From contig JAINUG010000177.1 in the NCBI GenBank assembly GCA_029706075.1, positions 558,001-622,000 on the forward strand: a stretch of DNA of 64,000 bases. Reading direction: 5' to 3'. A program made the translations under genes and the position numbers. The notes under the pieces were generated by a model. It made no database searches, was not told the origin of the DNA, and worked only from the letters and a program-made list of their open reading frames with translations. The stretch is from Aldrovandia affinis. Taxonomy: Eukaryota > Chordata > Actinopteri > Notacanthiformes > Halosauridae. Of this stretch, positions 22,001-33,800 are shown one piece after another; the stretch's first letter is position 1; each line of letters begins with the position of its first letter.

Positions 22001-24176
22001 CATAAAACATTTTGTGGGGGTGGGAAGGGGTTTTAAACCTGCATGTGAGAGGAGAACGGCTGTGTTCTGTTCTGCCTCTGGGTGGAACACTCTAATACAA
22101 AAGTACAGAGCAAAGGAAATGGGTTTCAGATCAGATGGAATTGGAATTTTAATTGGGCTGGACAAGTGCATCAATCACAATTAATTAAACTTTAAAGCAA
22201 AAAAATGCCCACTATATATATATATATACATGTGTGTGTGTGTATATATATGTGTATATTTGAATGGACACAATTTTTACATAGCAAGATGGCTAGCTCA
22301 AGGAAAAAAATGAACATACATCTCTTAAGAATGCTGCACAAACCTTACCTGTTCATTTTACATGCCACTTTCAGCCATATCTTTTTAAATAGCTGAGTAA
22401 TAGGAGGTAGGAATAATGGGGGAAGAGCTCCCCTAACTAATGATAATGAAAATCCCCTTTATGTATCATCATAAAGCCAGCAGTCTGTTCAGCAGTGTCA
22501 CCGAGCCAACTTAATTCCCTGTCCTTGATGGAGTTTGATTATCCGAATACCAGCAGCTTCTCCCTCGGCGCACTAGGGGGCGCTGTGTGCATGTGCCTGA
22601 ATGCCAGCACAGAAGCGCGCTGGCAGTGTTCAGTCCAGCCCAGACGGATGAATAAAATAATCGGTGAGGGTCTCTCAGCCCCCTGTCAGCAGTTCACAAG
22701 CCCCTGCTTCTCACACACCCACTGTCCTCTCCTCCTCTGTGAGCCCACCTGACTGTTCTGAGGTCAGCGTATGAGCTTCTTAACGTCTGGATTCAGCTCG
22801 TATCCATGGAAGATGGATGCACTCCGTAGTGTACTGGGAACGGCGACGCTGCTCAGAGAGGCAGGGGGAAGGATGATAGCGATACGGCGCATTAGACCCC
22901 CACCAATATCAATTAACAACACTAATGCCCACCGTGAGCTCTCGACCGAAAGACGCACAAGCTAAAGGAGGACTTCAGTTCCCAAAGTGTATTGTGTTGG
23001 GGGAGGGGGGGGGGCTGGGGGCGGGCGGGGGCTACGGAAACTAATGTTGGGGGAACGTGGCCTATTTTACACTGTGCCAGATCCTCACTTCTCCAGTACG
23101 GAAACGGTTCAGAAACGACGCTCTTCCCCTCCCGGGCCACAAGGAGATACTTCCCTTCCTCCCAATGACGAGCTCTCCTTCACCACGAGCGCCGCTTCGC
23201 CGACCCGGTTCTGTGGGCTCTCCCTGATCGACTTTCGACGATGTGTCTCAATTCCTCCCGTCTCCCTTGACTGGCTCTCCCGCTCGCCGCTCGCGCTAAA
23301 TCCAAGACCCCGGGCGCTGGCACGCCGGCGGCTCTGTTCTCGTTATTTCCGTCGCGTCTGCGTGACATTGTACTTGACACTTCTTGCCGCGATCGCCTTC
23401 GTAAGCCCCTCTGGGTAAGAGAGCCCGCCACAGGGATGAATTAATGAAACGAAGTGATTTGGATCTGGAGGTGTGACGGATTAGGCAGATTCTCGGTCTT
23501 TAGGAATCTGCTTTAAAAATACTGAACTCCTTTTCCCTTTCCGTCCATGCGATTGGGATGGCGAGGCAAACGCTTCAGCGTTGAAGACGCGAAGGATAGT
23601 CTAGGTTCGCGCACCTTTTCCCACGTGTTGAACGTAACCCTCCTGTGGGTTATGAACTGTGGCCAGGCTGGCAGTGTAGTGTAGTGTAATGGTTAGGGAG
23701 CTGGGCTTGTAACTTAGAGGTTGCTGGTTCAATTCCCAGGTGGGCCACTGTCGTACCCTTGAGCAAGGTACTTAACCTGAATTGCTTCAGTAAAATATCC
23801 AGCTGTACAAATGGATTGTATGTAAAATAAATGTAAACTGTGTAAGTCGCTCTGGATAAGAGCGTCTGCAAAATGGCTAAAATGTCAAATGTAATGTAAA
23901 ATGCCTAAGTCTGCAGTTGAGGGTGAAGCTCCGCTGCTTCGCTTCCTGTTTACTGAAGCATCTTCTGCTCAGTCCCGGTGCCGATGTGTCCCTCACCGAC
24001 CCATGTAGCAGGGCGAAGCAGCTCTTCCTCTCACGCGAACACACAGAACGCCTTCAGCCCCGCACGCGTTCGACCTGCTCACACACTGATGCACGCGCCA
24101 TTCGCGCTTGGGCACACGCATGCAAACACACTCTACACACCATGGCAAACACATGGCCCGGTGCACAAAGATACAG

Positions 24177-24207
<31 letters not shown>

Positions 24208-24268
24208 TGTCTGTGAGTGAGTAAGTGACAGCTTTGATACACGCACGCCCACACCCATACACACACAC

Positions 24269-24324
<56 letters not shown>

Positions 24325-27300
24325 CCTGAAATTGCCTTGCCGTATGTGGCCCCTGGCCCTCCATGTTGTAAGAGCACTTGCAGGGTCTTCTCATTACAGC
24401 TGGTGTCAGACCCCATTACCTCCACAATCACCCCCGCCCCATCTGCCTGCGGTATCCAATTCATCCTTAACAAACCCGTCCATTTCAGTTTGTTAAAGCC
24501 CTTATTCGAGACGCTCCTGTGCGAGTTCGAACCCTGGTTTCCTCCTAATGCAGTGCGTTTCATTAAAAAAACCCTCATTACTTTCCTGCCTGTAGTCTCT
24601 CCATAATTTCCTCATTACTTTTCCCCTCTCTGTTTACACCCAGCATAATTCTAATCATCTCATGTTTGAATTATTAATGAGTTTGTGTTTGTGTTTGTAT
24701 GTATGCAGTAGGAAGTGTCGTTTCTGTTTTCTTTGTCTGATGACTGATTTGAAGTGGGTGAGTGGAGACGGGTGGTTGTGGAGGCATAACCAAACTCAAT
24801 CTCCCGGACGTCAGCGGCAGCACTTCTTCAGCGTTGTTCACAGCATAGTGTTGGTTCTGATCACTGTTCAGCATGACAGAAGCTCAGAATAGGGGCTGGG
24901 ATCGTGTTCTTGTCTTCTCATATTCATGTAGGTAGGAGGGTCCTGAAATACTCTGAATTACTGAACAGTATGTAGATGGCTGTTACTGAACAGTATGTAG
25001 ATGGCTGTTACTGAACAGTATGTAGATGGCTGTTACTGAACAGTATGTAGATGGCTGTTACTGAACAGTATGTAGATGGCTGTTACTGAACAGTATGTAG
25101 ATGGCTGTTACTGAACAGTATGTAGATGGCCGTTACTGAACAGTATGTAGATGGCCGTTACTGAACAGTATGTAGATGGCCGTTACTGAACAGTATGTAG
25201 ATGGCTGTTACTGAACAGTATGTAGATGGCTGTTACTGAACAGTATGTAGATGGCTGTTACTGAACAGTATGTAGATGGCCGTGTGCCCCTGTAACTCAC
25301 AGCTTTGGTGCACTATGTCAGTGACTCTGTTTTCATAAGTGGTTTCTAAGGTCAGCGTGTAGGACAGTCAATTCCAGGCTTCGAGGGCTGCGGTGTCAGC
25401 AAGGCTCTGCCCCAACTACGCACTGCGCCAGCTGATTTAGCAAATTAGCTCACCTCCTGGGCCAAGGAGGAAAACTAATTAGTGAAATCCGGTGGTGTAG
25501 TGCGTGGTTGGCGCCAACACCTGCAGATAGCGTGGCCCTGGTGTAGGAAAACCGAAAACGAAATTCAACCCACTTCGAAAACGGAGGCTCTGATTGGTCG
25601 TTCCTCACTAATGAGCTTGTGCCCAGCGGTGATGCTTTAGAGTTGGGTACACAAGTCTGCCATCAGCACATAACATCATTTCACTGATGAAGGCAGTACG
25701 CCAAAACGTTCTGAGCTTTCAGCCTCGTCTTAAATTAAAAAACGTTGAGCGCGGGTCAATAATAGTTATTAAATTCTGCCCGCCGACAGCAGTGAGGGAG
25801 ATGGCTGCGGTCGTGCCCAGTTGGCGCACTGTAAACAGTAAGCGACGGGGTTACGACGGTCGACTTTAATTGGCGGTCGGCTAAGCCCCAGAATGAGTGG
25901 AGGAAGCGCTGGACTCCAGCACAGCTGGAGGTGTGCGCACGTTGCGCACACAATGGCAGAGTTCCAGGTGAACTCCGGAGCGGGGTGACCAGAGGTAACG
26001 AGCGTGCCGACTTTGACGGCAGTCCTTGAGAAGTTCCGGCTCCCAACGCGGTGCGGACGCGCGGAGGTCTTTCATCAGACGGAGCTCTTCTCCGCGAGGG
26101 CGAGCCAGCCAGCCTGCGTATCCAGCGCTCTCCAGCGCTCTCCCGTGTACAACCTTCACAAAGACGCGTGATTAATGTCGGGACGGGCCGCGTCTGTCAT
26201 CTGTCTGTTATAACCCATCCGGCGAATCGATACTGACAGCCCGACAGATGTTGTAGGCCCGCTGGCGATGAATGGAGGCCCTGCCTGGAAGTGTGCCTGG
26301 CGGAGGAGTGCTGCGGAGAGCAAGGTGACACCGGCAGCTGTCGGTGACCGGGCCCCGGGGCCCCTGGAGCGGAAGCGGTCCGGGCAAGCAGCACGATACA
26401 AAACTTCAAATATCATTGCTATAATGTACTACAAAATTGAATCAAAAACCCATTAACATCCCATAATAAAATTTAAAAAAGCATGAGTCAATAGGAATTT
26501 AGTTGCCTAATTAATAACTTTCTATTATTTGTGTTGAGCCTTGAGAAATGGAATGGAATGGAAGGATCTTCTGTGCCTTCGGGTTAAGCAGTGTAAGTAA
26601 ACATACACAGGCTGAACAACAGTGTGTAATTGTCTTAAAGGAGCAGCATGCATAAAATGTCATCTCCTGTAACATTATTACACTTTGCATATTAGGGGCA
26701 TAGAAATGATACTTGGGGGTCAGGGTATCGATATGACTTTGTGAAAAATTATTTTTCAGTGACAATTTTCAGCTGAATTGATTGGCACAGCCCTACACCC
26801 TCCACATCCCCAGCCTTTGAACAGAGAAAACGAACGACGGGCGATTGTTAACAAATGCGCTATGAAGTTGGGATTGACAATTTGTTGTCATAATTCGACT
26901 CACTGTGTATTTATTTGGGGCTTGTATTTTTTTAGGGGGGGAACAGTCCTTATCGAGTATCTTTCACATGCTGAGTGACAGTTTAAAAAACGTTGAGGGG
27001 GAGCCGGCACGGATAAATAAAATATAGAGACTTTATACATTATGGATGGGGTCCACGATGGAGTGCGCCGCTCCCGGCTAGCTATTTAAATCCTCACCAC
27101 CGGCCCTGTGCAACGTCGCGGTCAATTCCTCCAGAACAAGAATATCAAGGAAATGGGACAGCTGAAGAGTGGGAGTAAACTCCTCATCCCAAGAGCTTGG
27201 CGTGTGCCGTTTATGCGCTTTGTATATTTACTGAGGCTGTTTACTGAGGGCGTGACAGCAGGGTCAGAGCCGCCGTGTTGTGGGCACTGAACGAGTCCTT

Positions 27301-29401
27301 GACCGCCATGCCACCCTGCCCCCAGTTCTGTGAGCCTCCCAGCATCCAACTAAACACTTATGCAGGGACATTTGCATCAAACTCAACGTCACTGTATGGA
27401 CATTTGAGTCCAATTCAACATTACTGTATTGATATGTGTGTAGCGAGGTGGTGAGTGGATATAAAAACAACAAAGAGGTGTTCAAACAGGCCAGCGGCCA
27501 TTTTATTCTCCCTTGCCGGGGCAGTCCAAACCAAAATAAACAGGAATATTCTGAAACCAGAGTCAAACTTAAAACTATACAAGTGAGGGTAGAACAAAAA
27601 CCAGCACCAATTCCTTAAACAAAGTCTTCCTCCAGACATGGCAGCTGTGCTTTATTAGAAGGCTTAATGAAGGCATTAGGCAACACCTGAGCTGATTACT
27701 GATCAGCCTCAGGTGATCAGCCTGTGTGTGAGGCCACCGCTGTCCAACTTCCCATAGGCTCCCAGCTTTGAGAGGGAACAGCACCTGACAGCAGCCACAG
27801 AGGAGGGGGAAGCCCTGTCGACTCTTCCCACCACCCCTCCCGGTGTCACATTCACATCTGACTCAATGTTACTGCATGGTCATTTGCATCAAACCCAAGG
27901 TCACCGCATGGAAATTCACACCAAACTCAACATTACTGCACGGACATTCGCGACTCCAGACAGACTCCAGACTCAATGCCTCAAGTTAGACCTGAGCGAA
28001 TGATGGATTAGGTTCTTAGAGTCACTGAAATGGACTTGTACGTGCGACTTGTTTTCACCTCGTGGGTTACTTAGGTTGCGTTTGAGGGAGAATCGAGACC
28101 CGTTGCCACGGCTCCCCTCCGTATCGAGCAGTTTTTTTCCTTCACAGATGCTCTTAATTCTGTCAGCAGAGAGTGTATTCAGAATTCAATCTGTCCCAAT
28201 ATGGCTCACAACCGTAGATAAAGCGACAGGGTCTAGGAGCTGCAGAAATCCATTTCCCGGCAACGTGATGATCTATTGCCCGTCAGACGCCAAACAGCAA
28301 GCTGTCATTTCCCCCCTCCCGCATCCCTCAGCCCGTGCAAACGGTATTGACTGAGTGTTTAGTCTCTGCTGCTGCTGGAAACCTGCCTGCCCACAAACTA
28401 CCTAGAAAGTTCTGCGCGCTTCAGCACTCTCCCGCGTTAGTTACAGCGCTGCTGTTGTTCCACCGCAACTTTTTGTGCTGGGAAGTCTGTCTGACTGTCC
28501 GACTGAGCAGCCGTATCGATTAGAAAGAGACTGTGGGCGGGGCTGGAGGGTACTACAGTGTAGGGGTTTTGAGCATCAGAATACATCATGACGAGAACGG
28601 GCCATTCGCCATTCGGCCCATCTAGGCTCGTCATGTCCTAATCTAAAGAGTATCTAGTACTGCATCTAGCCTGGACTTGAATAGCCCAAAATGAGACCGT
28701 GCAGGAGTGGCACCTTGTGGAGACCAAACGGATGTTGGGGTCTAGAGAGGACTGCAAGTTTGTGGTCTAAAGGAGACTGCAGGTCTAGACAATGCATAGT
28801 TGAGCCTTATTGTACAGGTATATTTGCAGCAGGGTCTGATCCTGCAGGTGTAGATGAGCACAGCTTGGTCTGATTGTGCAGGTGTAGATGAGCACAGCTC
28901 GGTCTGATCCTGCAGGTGTAGATGAGAACATCTCGGTCTGATTGTGCAGGTGTAGATGAGCACAGCTTGGTCTGGTCCTGCAGGTGTAGATGAGCACAGC
29001 TGGGCCTGATCCTGCAGGTGTAGATGAGCACAGCTGGGCCTGATCCTGCAGGTGTAGATGAGCACAGCTCGGTCTGATTGTGCAGGTGTAGATCAGCACA
29101 GCTGGGTCTGATCCTGCAGGTGTAGATGAGCACAGCTTGGTCTGATCCTGCAGGTGTAGATGAGCACAGCTGGGTCTGATTGTGCAGTTATTTGCACGGC
29201 AGTGTCTGATTCTGGCTTCCTCCCCACAGGTCCACGATGGGCATCTTGGAACCTGGGCGTGTTCATATGCATCCGGTGTGCAGGGATCCACCGCAACCTC
29301 GGGGTGCACATATCACGCGTCAAATCTGTCAACCTGGATCAGTGGACCCCAGAACAGATCCAGGTACAGTGTCCTGTGTGTGAGTGTGTGAGTGTGTGAG
29401 T

Positions 29402-29440
<39 letters not shown>

Positions 29441-29476
29441 TGTGTGTGTCTGTGTGTCTGTGTGTGTCTGTGTGTG

Positions 29477-29543
<67 letters not shown>

Positions 29544-30762
29544 TCTTTGTGTGTGTGTGTGTGTGTGTGCGTGTGCTGCGTGTGTGTGTATGGAAAGGAA
29601 GGAAACCCAGTGGGAAACTTGACACCCATTCCGCTGGTTTTGGGGTTTGGTCAGATTGGCCGGATCTGAACGACCTCTGTGTCCGAACTGGAGTGTCCCT
29701 GGAGTGGGCGCGGTCTGACTCTGGGACCATGAGGGTCTCAGACGACATTATAACTGACCCCCTCATCCAGGTCAAGGCAACAGCCACATATGCTGGACAC
29801 AGTCACCTGCTAACATCTACAGGTGCCAGGCAAATTCTCATGGATCTACACCAACATAGACAACAACAACACTGGACTGGACTAAAACTTCAGGGAAAAC
29901 TTGCATGTCTTCCCTCTGCCGATCATTCTGTTTCTCATTCATTCTTTAAGAACACTGCGCTCAATGAGGACATTGTCACATTTACTGTAAAAGCCAGACT
30001 ACAAGTCCTTCCTACCAGACTCAATCTCTCCAGCTGGTTTCCTACTACTCAGGCTCCCCATTGCTTACACCACACCACAGAACAGGTCACTGAAACACAT
30101 CTTGAATGGCTGTTATGCTTACAAAGGAATGTACATAGCACGTCACGACAGAATAGTGGACCTCATAGTGAAGGACATATTAAACCATTTCTCTTCTTCA
30201 GTGAGAATGTACAAACATTCCCGTGTCAATCCTTCCATGTTCCATCTCTGTGATAGTAACCTAGACATTTTTACACAGTTGTCTGCCAATACACCAGATG
30301 TTGTTGTTGTTAATGAAGAGGCCAGAGAAGTGTCTGTATTAGAGATAGCCTGCACCTTTGACACTAGCCTAGAGGAAGCCTTTATGACCAAGGTCATTAA
30401 ATACCAACCACTCAGAGCTAGGCTATAGGTGCAGACTATCCGTTTTCATATTTGGCAGCCTAGGACATACTCACAGGTTGGTTGTTAGAGGGTTTCAACA
30501 ACTTGGGATGCCCAAAAAGGGGGCTAAAAGGCTAGCTAAATATTGTGCTGTCTCTGCTATCATTGGCAGCCGCCATATATGGCAGAGACGCTGCTACTTA
30601 TACCCATAAGTTATGTGTTTTGTTTTGTATCTTGGAAGATCTGTGCCATGATTCTGTGAATGCAACTTTACTGCACCTTCAGTATTTGTGTCCATGTATG
30701 CTTCTCTTTATGTGGACATAAATAAATTGTTAAAATGTGTGTGTCTGTGTGTCTGTGTCTGT

Positions 30763-30826
<64 letters not shown>

Positions 30827-30849
30827 CTGTGTGTGTGCCTGTGTGTGTG

Positions 30850-30884
<35 letters not shown>

Positions 30885-33800
30885 CTGGCAGGAGTATTGT
30901 AATAAAGTGTGTGTTTCTGTTTCAGCTTTCAATGTTCTGTCCCTGCCAGTGCAGCCCTGTTCTCATGAGTGGACCTGACTGCACTAAGCTTTCCTTCCTG
31001 CTGTCAAAGACCCTTTGTAGCCACAAATATAATTTCCATTTCCAAGACTGTTTACTTAGGAGTAAAGATTAAGGCAGGATTTCTTTAAATTAATGGAATT
31101 ACTTTTTCCTTTTTTTTTTTTTTTTTTTTGTTAAGAATGATTCTTGACTTTTTTTTTGTTAAAGTAAGTGTGAAACAACACCAAAGTTACCTAGTTTTAA
31201 TGACCTTGTGAAACAGAAATGTGCAATATGTTTTATACAATGAACAATGGTGTATGGACACGCCTATAATATTCACATACACTTTGGCTAGAGGAAAAAT
31301 TGGTACAATGAGCACACTTTCATGCATTTTATGAACACTCACAGTGCTGATATTAGGAGCGTGCGCTTTCAGACTGGCTGAACGTCAGGCATGTTCCGCA
31401 CTGCTTTATGTAGTAAATGAAACAATCAAAAGTGTATCGATCGTTTTTCTCACGGCTCACGCTACAATAATCCGCAATAATAAAAATAAATCACAGCGCA
31501 GCAGATTTAAATGTGCCCTCGCCGTGTCCTCTTAGTCCTGTCCAGGACGTGTCCGCTCACGGTGTCCTCTCTGTGTCCCCCCTGCTGTCCCCCAGAGTGT
31601 GACGGACATGGGCAACACCAGAGCCAGGCAGACGTTCGAGGCCAATCTTCCAGACAACTTCAGACGACCTCAGACGGACCAGTATCCTTCCCTGTGTGCC
31701 TCTCCCACTATAGGCCCGACCGCAGCGTGGAGGACGTTCACTTTTTACGCCGGGATCACACCCAGGAGAGTGACCACGCTGTGCGTTAGGCCAGAGGCAG
31801 TTGTATACGCTGAATTGTCGCAGGAGAGTGTGGTGTCCTCAAGGTTCATCTAGGTACAGTCACTTGAACCAGTGGTTAGAGTTACAGAAGGAAATGTGAC
31901 TGGGCAGGAATGCTATTACCGTAGTTACAGGAGAGACTGATGACTGAACCGCTGTGTAGTTATACAAGGAGGTCCGACTGGATGGCAATGCCGTTAAACG
32001 AGCAAGCGGTGGTGACTGAATAGGCGTTTAGTTACCGTGGTTTCCGGGAGAGACAGATTACTGAATCAGTGTGTCGTTACAAGAGCAAGTAGCATCGAGT
32101 GAGTCAGTGTGTCATGATGGCAGTTGCAAGGAGAAAGTCATTTTGACTAAATTAAGAGATCGTGCCAGTAGTAGCAAGAGGAAGTAGCGTTCGTTGAATA
32201 AGTATGTCCTTACAATAGTAACAGCAAATAGTGTTGATTTAAATGAGTATTCAGTTGTATATGCAGTAGTAACATTGGATGTAGTGTTGGCAAAATAGGT
32301 CTGTGCAGGTAACTGCCAAAATAAAGGAAATGCGAACATAAAGTGTCTTAATAGGGCGTCGGGCCACCATGAGCAGCCAGAACAGCTTCAACACACCTTG
32401 GCATAGATTCTCCAAGTGTCTGGAACTCTATTGGAGGGATGCAACACCATTCATCCATGAGAAATTCCATCATTTAGATTTTGTTGATGGTGGTGGAAAA
32501 TGCTGTCTCAGGCACCACAACCAGAATCTCCCATAAGTGTACAATTGGGTTGAGATCAGGTCACTGAGACGGACATGGCATATGGTTTACACTGTTTTCA
32601 TGCTCATCAAACCATTCACTGACCACTCTTACCCTGTGGATGGGGGCATTGTCATCCTGGAAGAGACCACTCCCATCAGGATAGAATTACTTCACCTTAG
32701 GATGAAGGTGATCACTCAGATTGTCTATGTATTTATTGGCATTTACCTTGCCCTGTAAGCGATTGAGTGGACCTAAACCATACCAGGAAAATGCACCCCA
32801 CACCATAACAGAGCCACCAGAACCCTTCATTTACTCAAGTATCTCCTTTATTTTGCCAGTTACCCGTGGTCACTGTGTAAAAGGGAGAAAGTAGTATTAA
32901 CACAAGCATTTAGTTCCATTAGTAGCAGTAAAAAGTAGCGTGGAGCAGGAATGTTGGAGGACAGGATGATCATGGTGTATATAAAAGGGTGTTTTTTTTA
33001 CCGTCTACTTGAACACTTCCAATTAAGGGGGGCTCGGCACGATGCGAGAGCTCCCAGCAGCCCCCAGCCGTCCTGCCTGGGGGGGGGTAATATTTCACTG
33101 CTCACCTGGGCATCTCACAGTGTCCTGTGGGGGTCATCTGCTTCTGCCCCCCTCCAGAGCCCTCTACATCCTGCCTCTCAGCGTCGCTGTAATTGGGGCT
33201 TTGTGGCAGCACAGCGAACACCTCCTCCCTGTCCCTTCCTCTGAAGGCTGCGATTGGATTTTTCTGGAAAAGACGTTTTTTTTTTTTTTTTTTTTTGGTG
33301 TCTATTTTCTCTCTGAGCGTGTGTGACACCCCTGCTCCGGTACGGCGTTTGGCGCGGTTACATAAAGCGGGTTGATTTGTATTCCACGCGCAGCGACGGG
33401 GAATATTCATAAACATCGCAATAGGCTCCTCTGCATGCCGGCGCTCACCTCGGCCGACGTTTTAACGGCGTGTCGCGGCTCGAGCTCCCGCGCGCTCCGG
33501 CACGGAATCTCCCCTAACGAAGGTTCTTGCGCCGGGTCTCTTCGCGGCCGCTCGCCGCGTCTGATCCTCGCCCGGGATTGGCTTTTTTCTCACTACTTGA
33601 CGAGAGCGAGAGAAAGCGCACCGCTGTGAGGCTGGAAGTGACAAACTCCCGCTGCAGAAGTGACAGCAGCAGAGGTGGAGCTGAGAGCCGGGGCCGGCTT
33701 TTAGAAATTAGCCACTTCTGTCTCTCAGACTGAGCTCCCGCGCTGTGGGCCGTCTGTCAATCGACTCCTTAATGTGTTCCTTTGCATTCTGGCTGCATCT

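Larger units (their letters stand above)
17381..24175. other. smap1 intron 1, middle part
   Basis: No gene recognised. It contains the SINEs, CR1-like fragment and CTCF-like sites listed separately, a G-rich stretch near 21830-21960, a TA/TG run near 22214-22262, and a GC-rich block at about 22980-23420 with a 143-codon open frame that has no recognisable domain. Confidence 0.55.
25284..28835. other. smap1 intron 1, right part
   Basis: No exon recognised. It includes GC-rich unique sequence near 25760-26400, an interrupted 32-bp minisatellite and an LTR-like insertion (both listed), and a CR1-like fragment at about 28575-28690. Homeobox-type TAATTA words near 25480 (aactaattagtg) are isolated. 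Confidence 0.55.

Noticed and set aside
22987-23418. 143-codon open frame in a GC-rich block
   Set aside because: It begins with a Gly-rich run from a G-tract and has no recognisable domain. Considered a GC artefact.
19862-23760. tRNA genes at 19.87 kb and 23.68 kb
   Set aside because: A- and B-box words are present, but the acceptor stems do not pair properly and both are followed by SINE bodies and L2-type tails.
24957-25283. Regular repeat spacing suggestive of a CRISPR array
   Set aside because: Units are contiguous 25-mers with no unique spacers, and the context is vertebrate.
28742-29332. Long minus-strand open frames (up to 174 codons) with repeated His-Leu-His-Leu and Ser-Ser-Thr-Pro-Ala-Gly motifs
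   Set aside because: They are translations of the 34-bp minisatellite, which cycles through all three frames without a stop. There is no independent coding signal.
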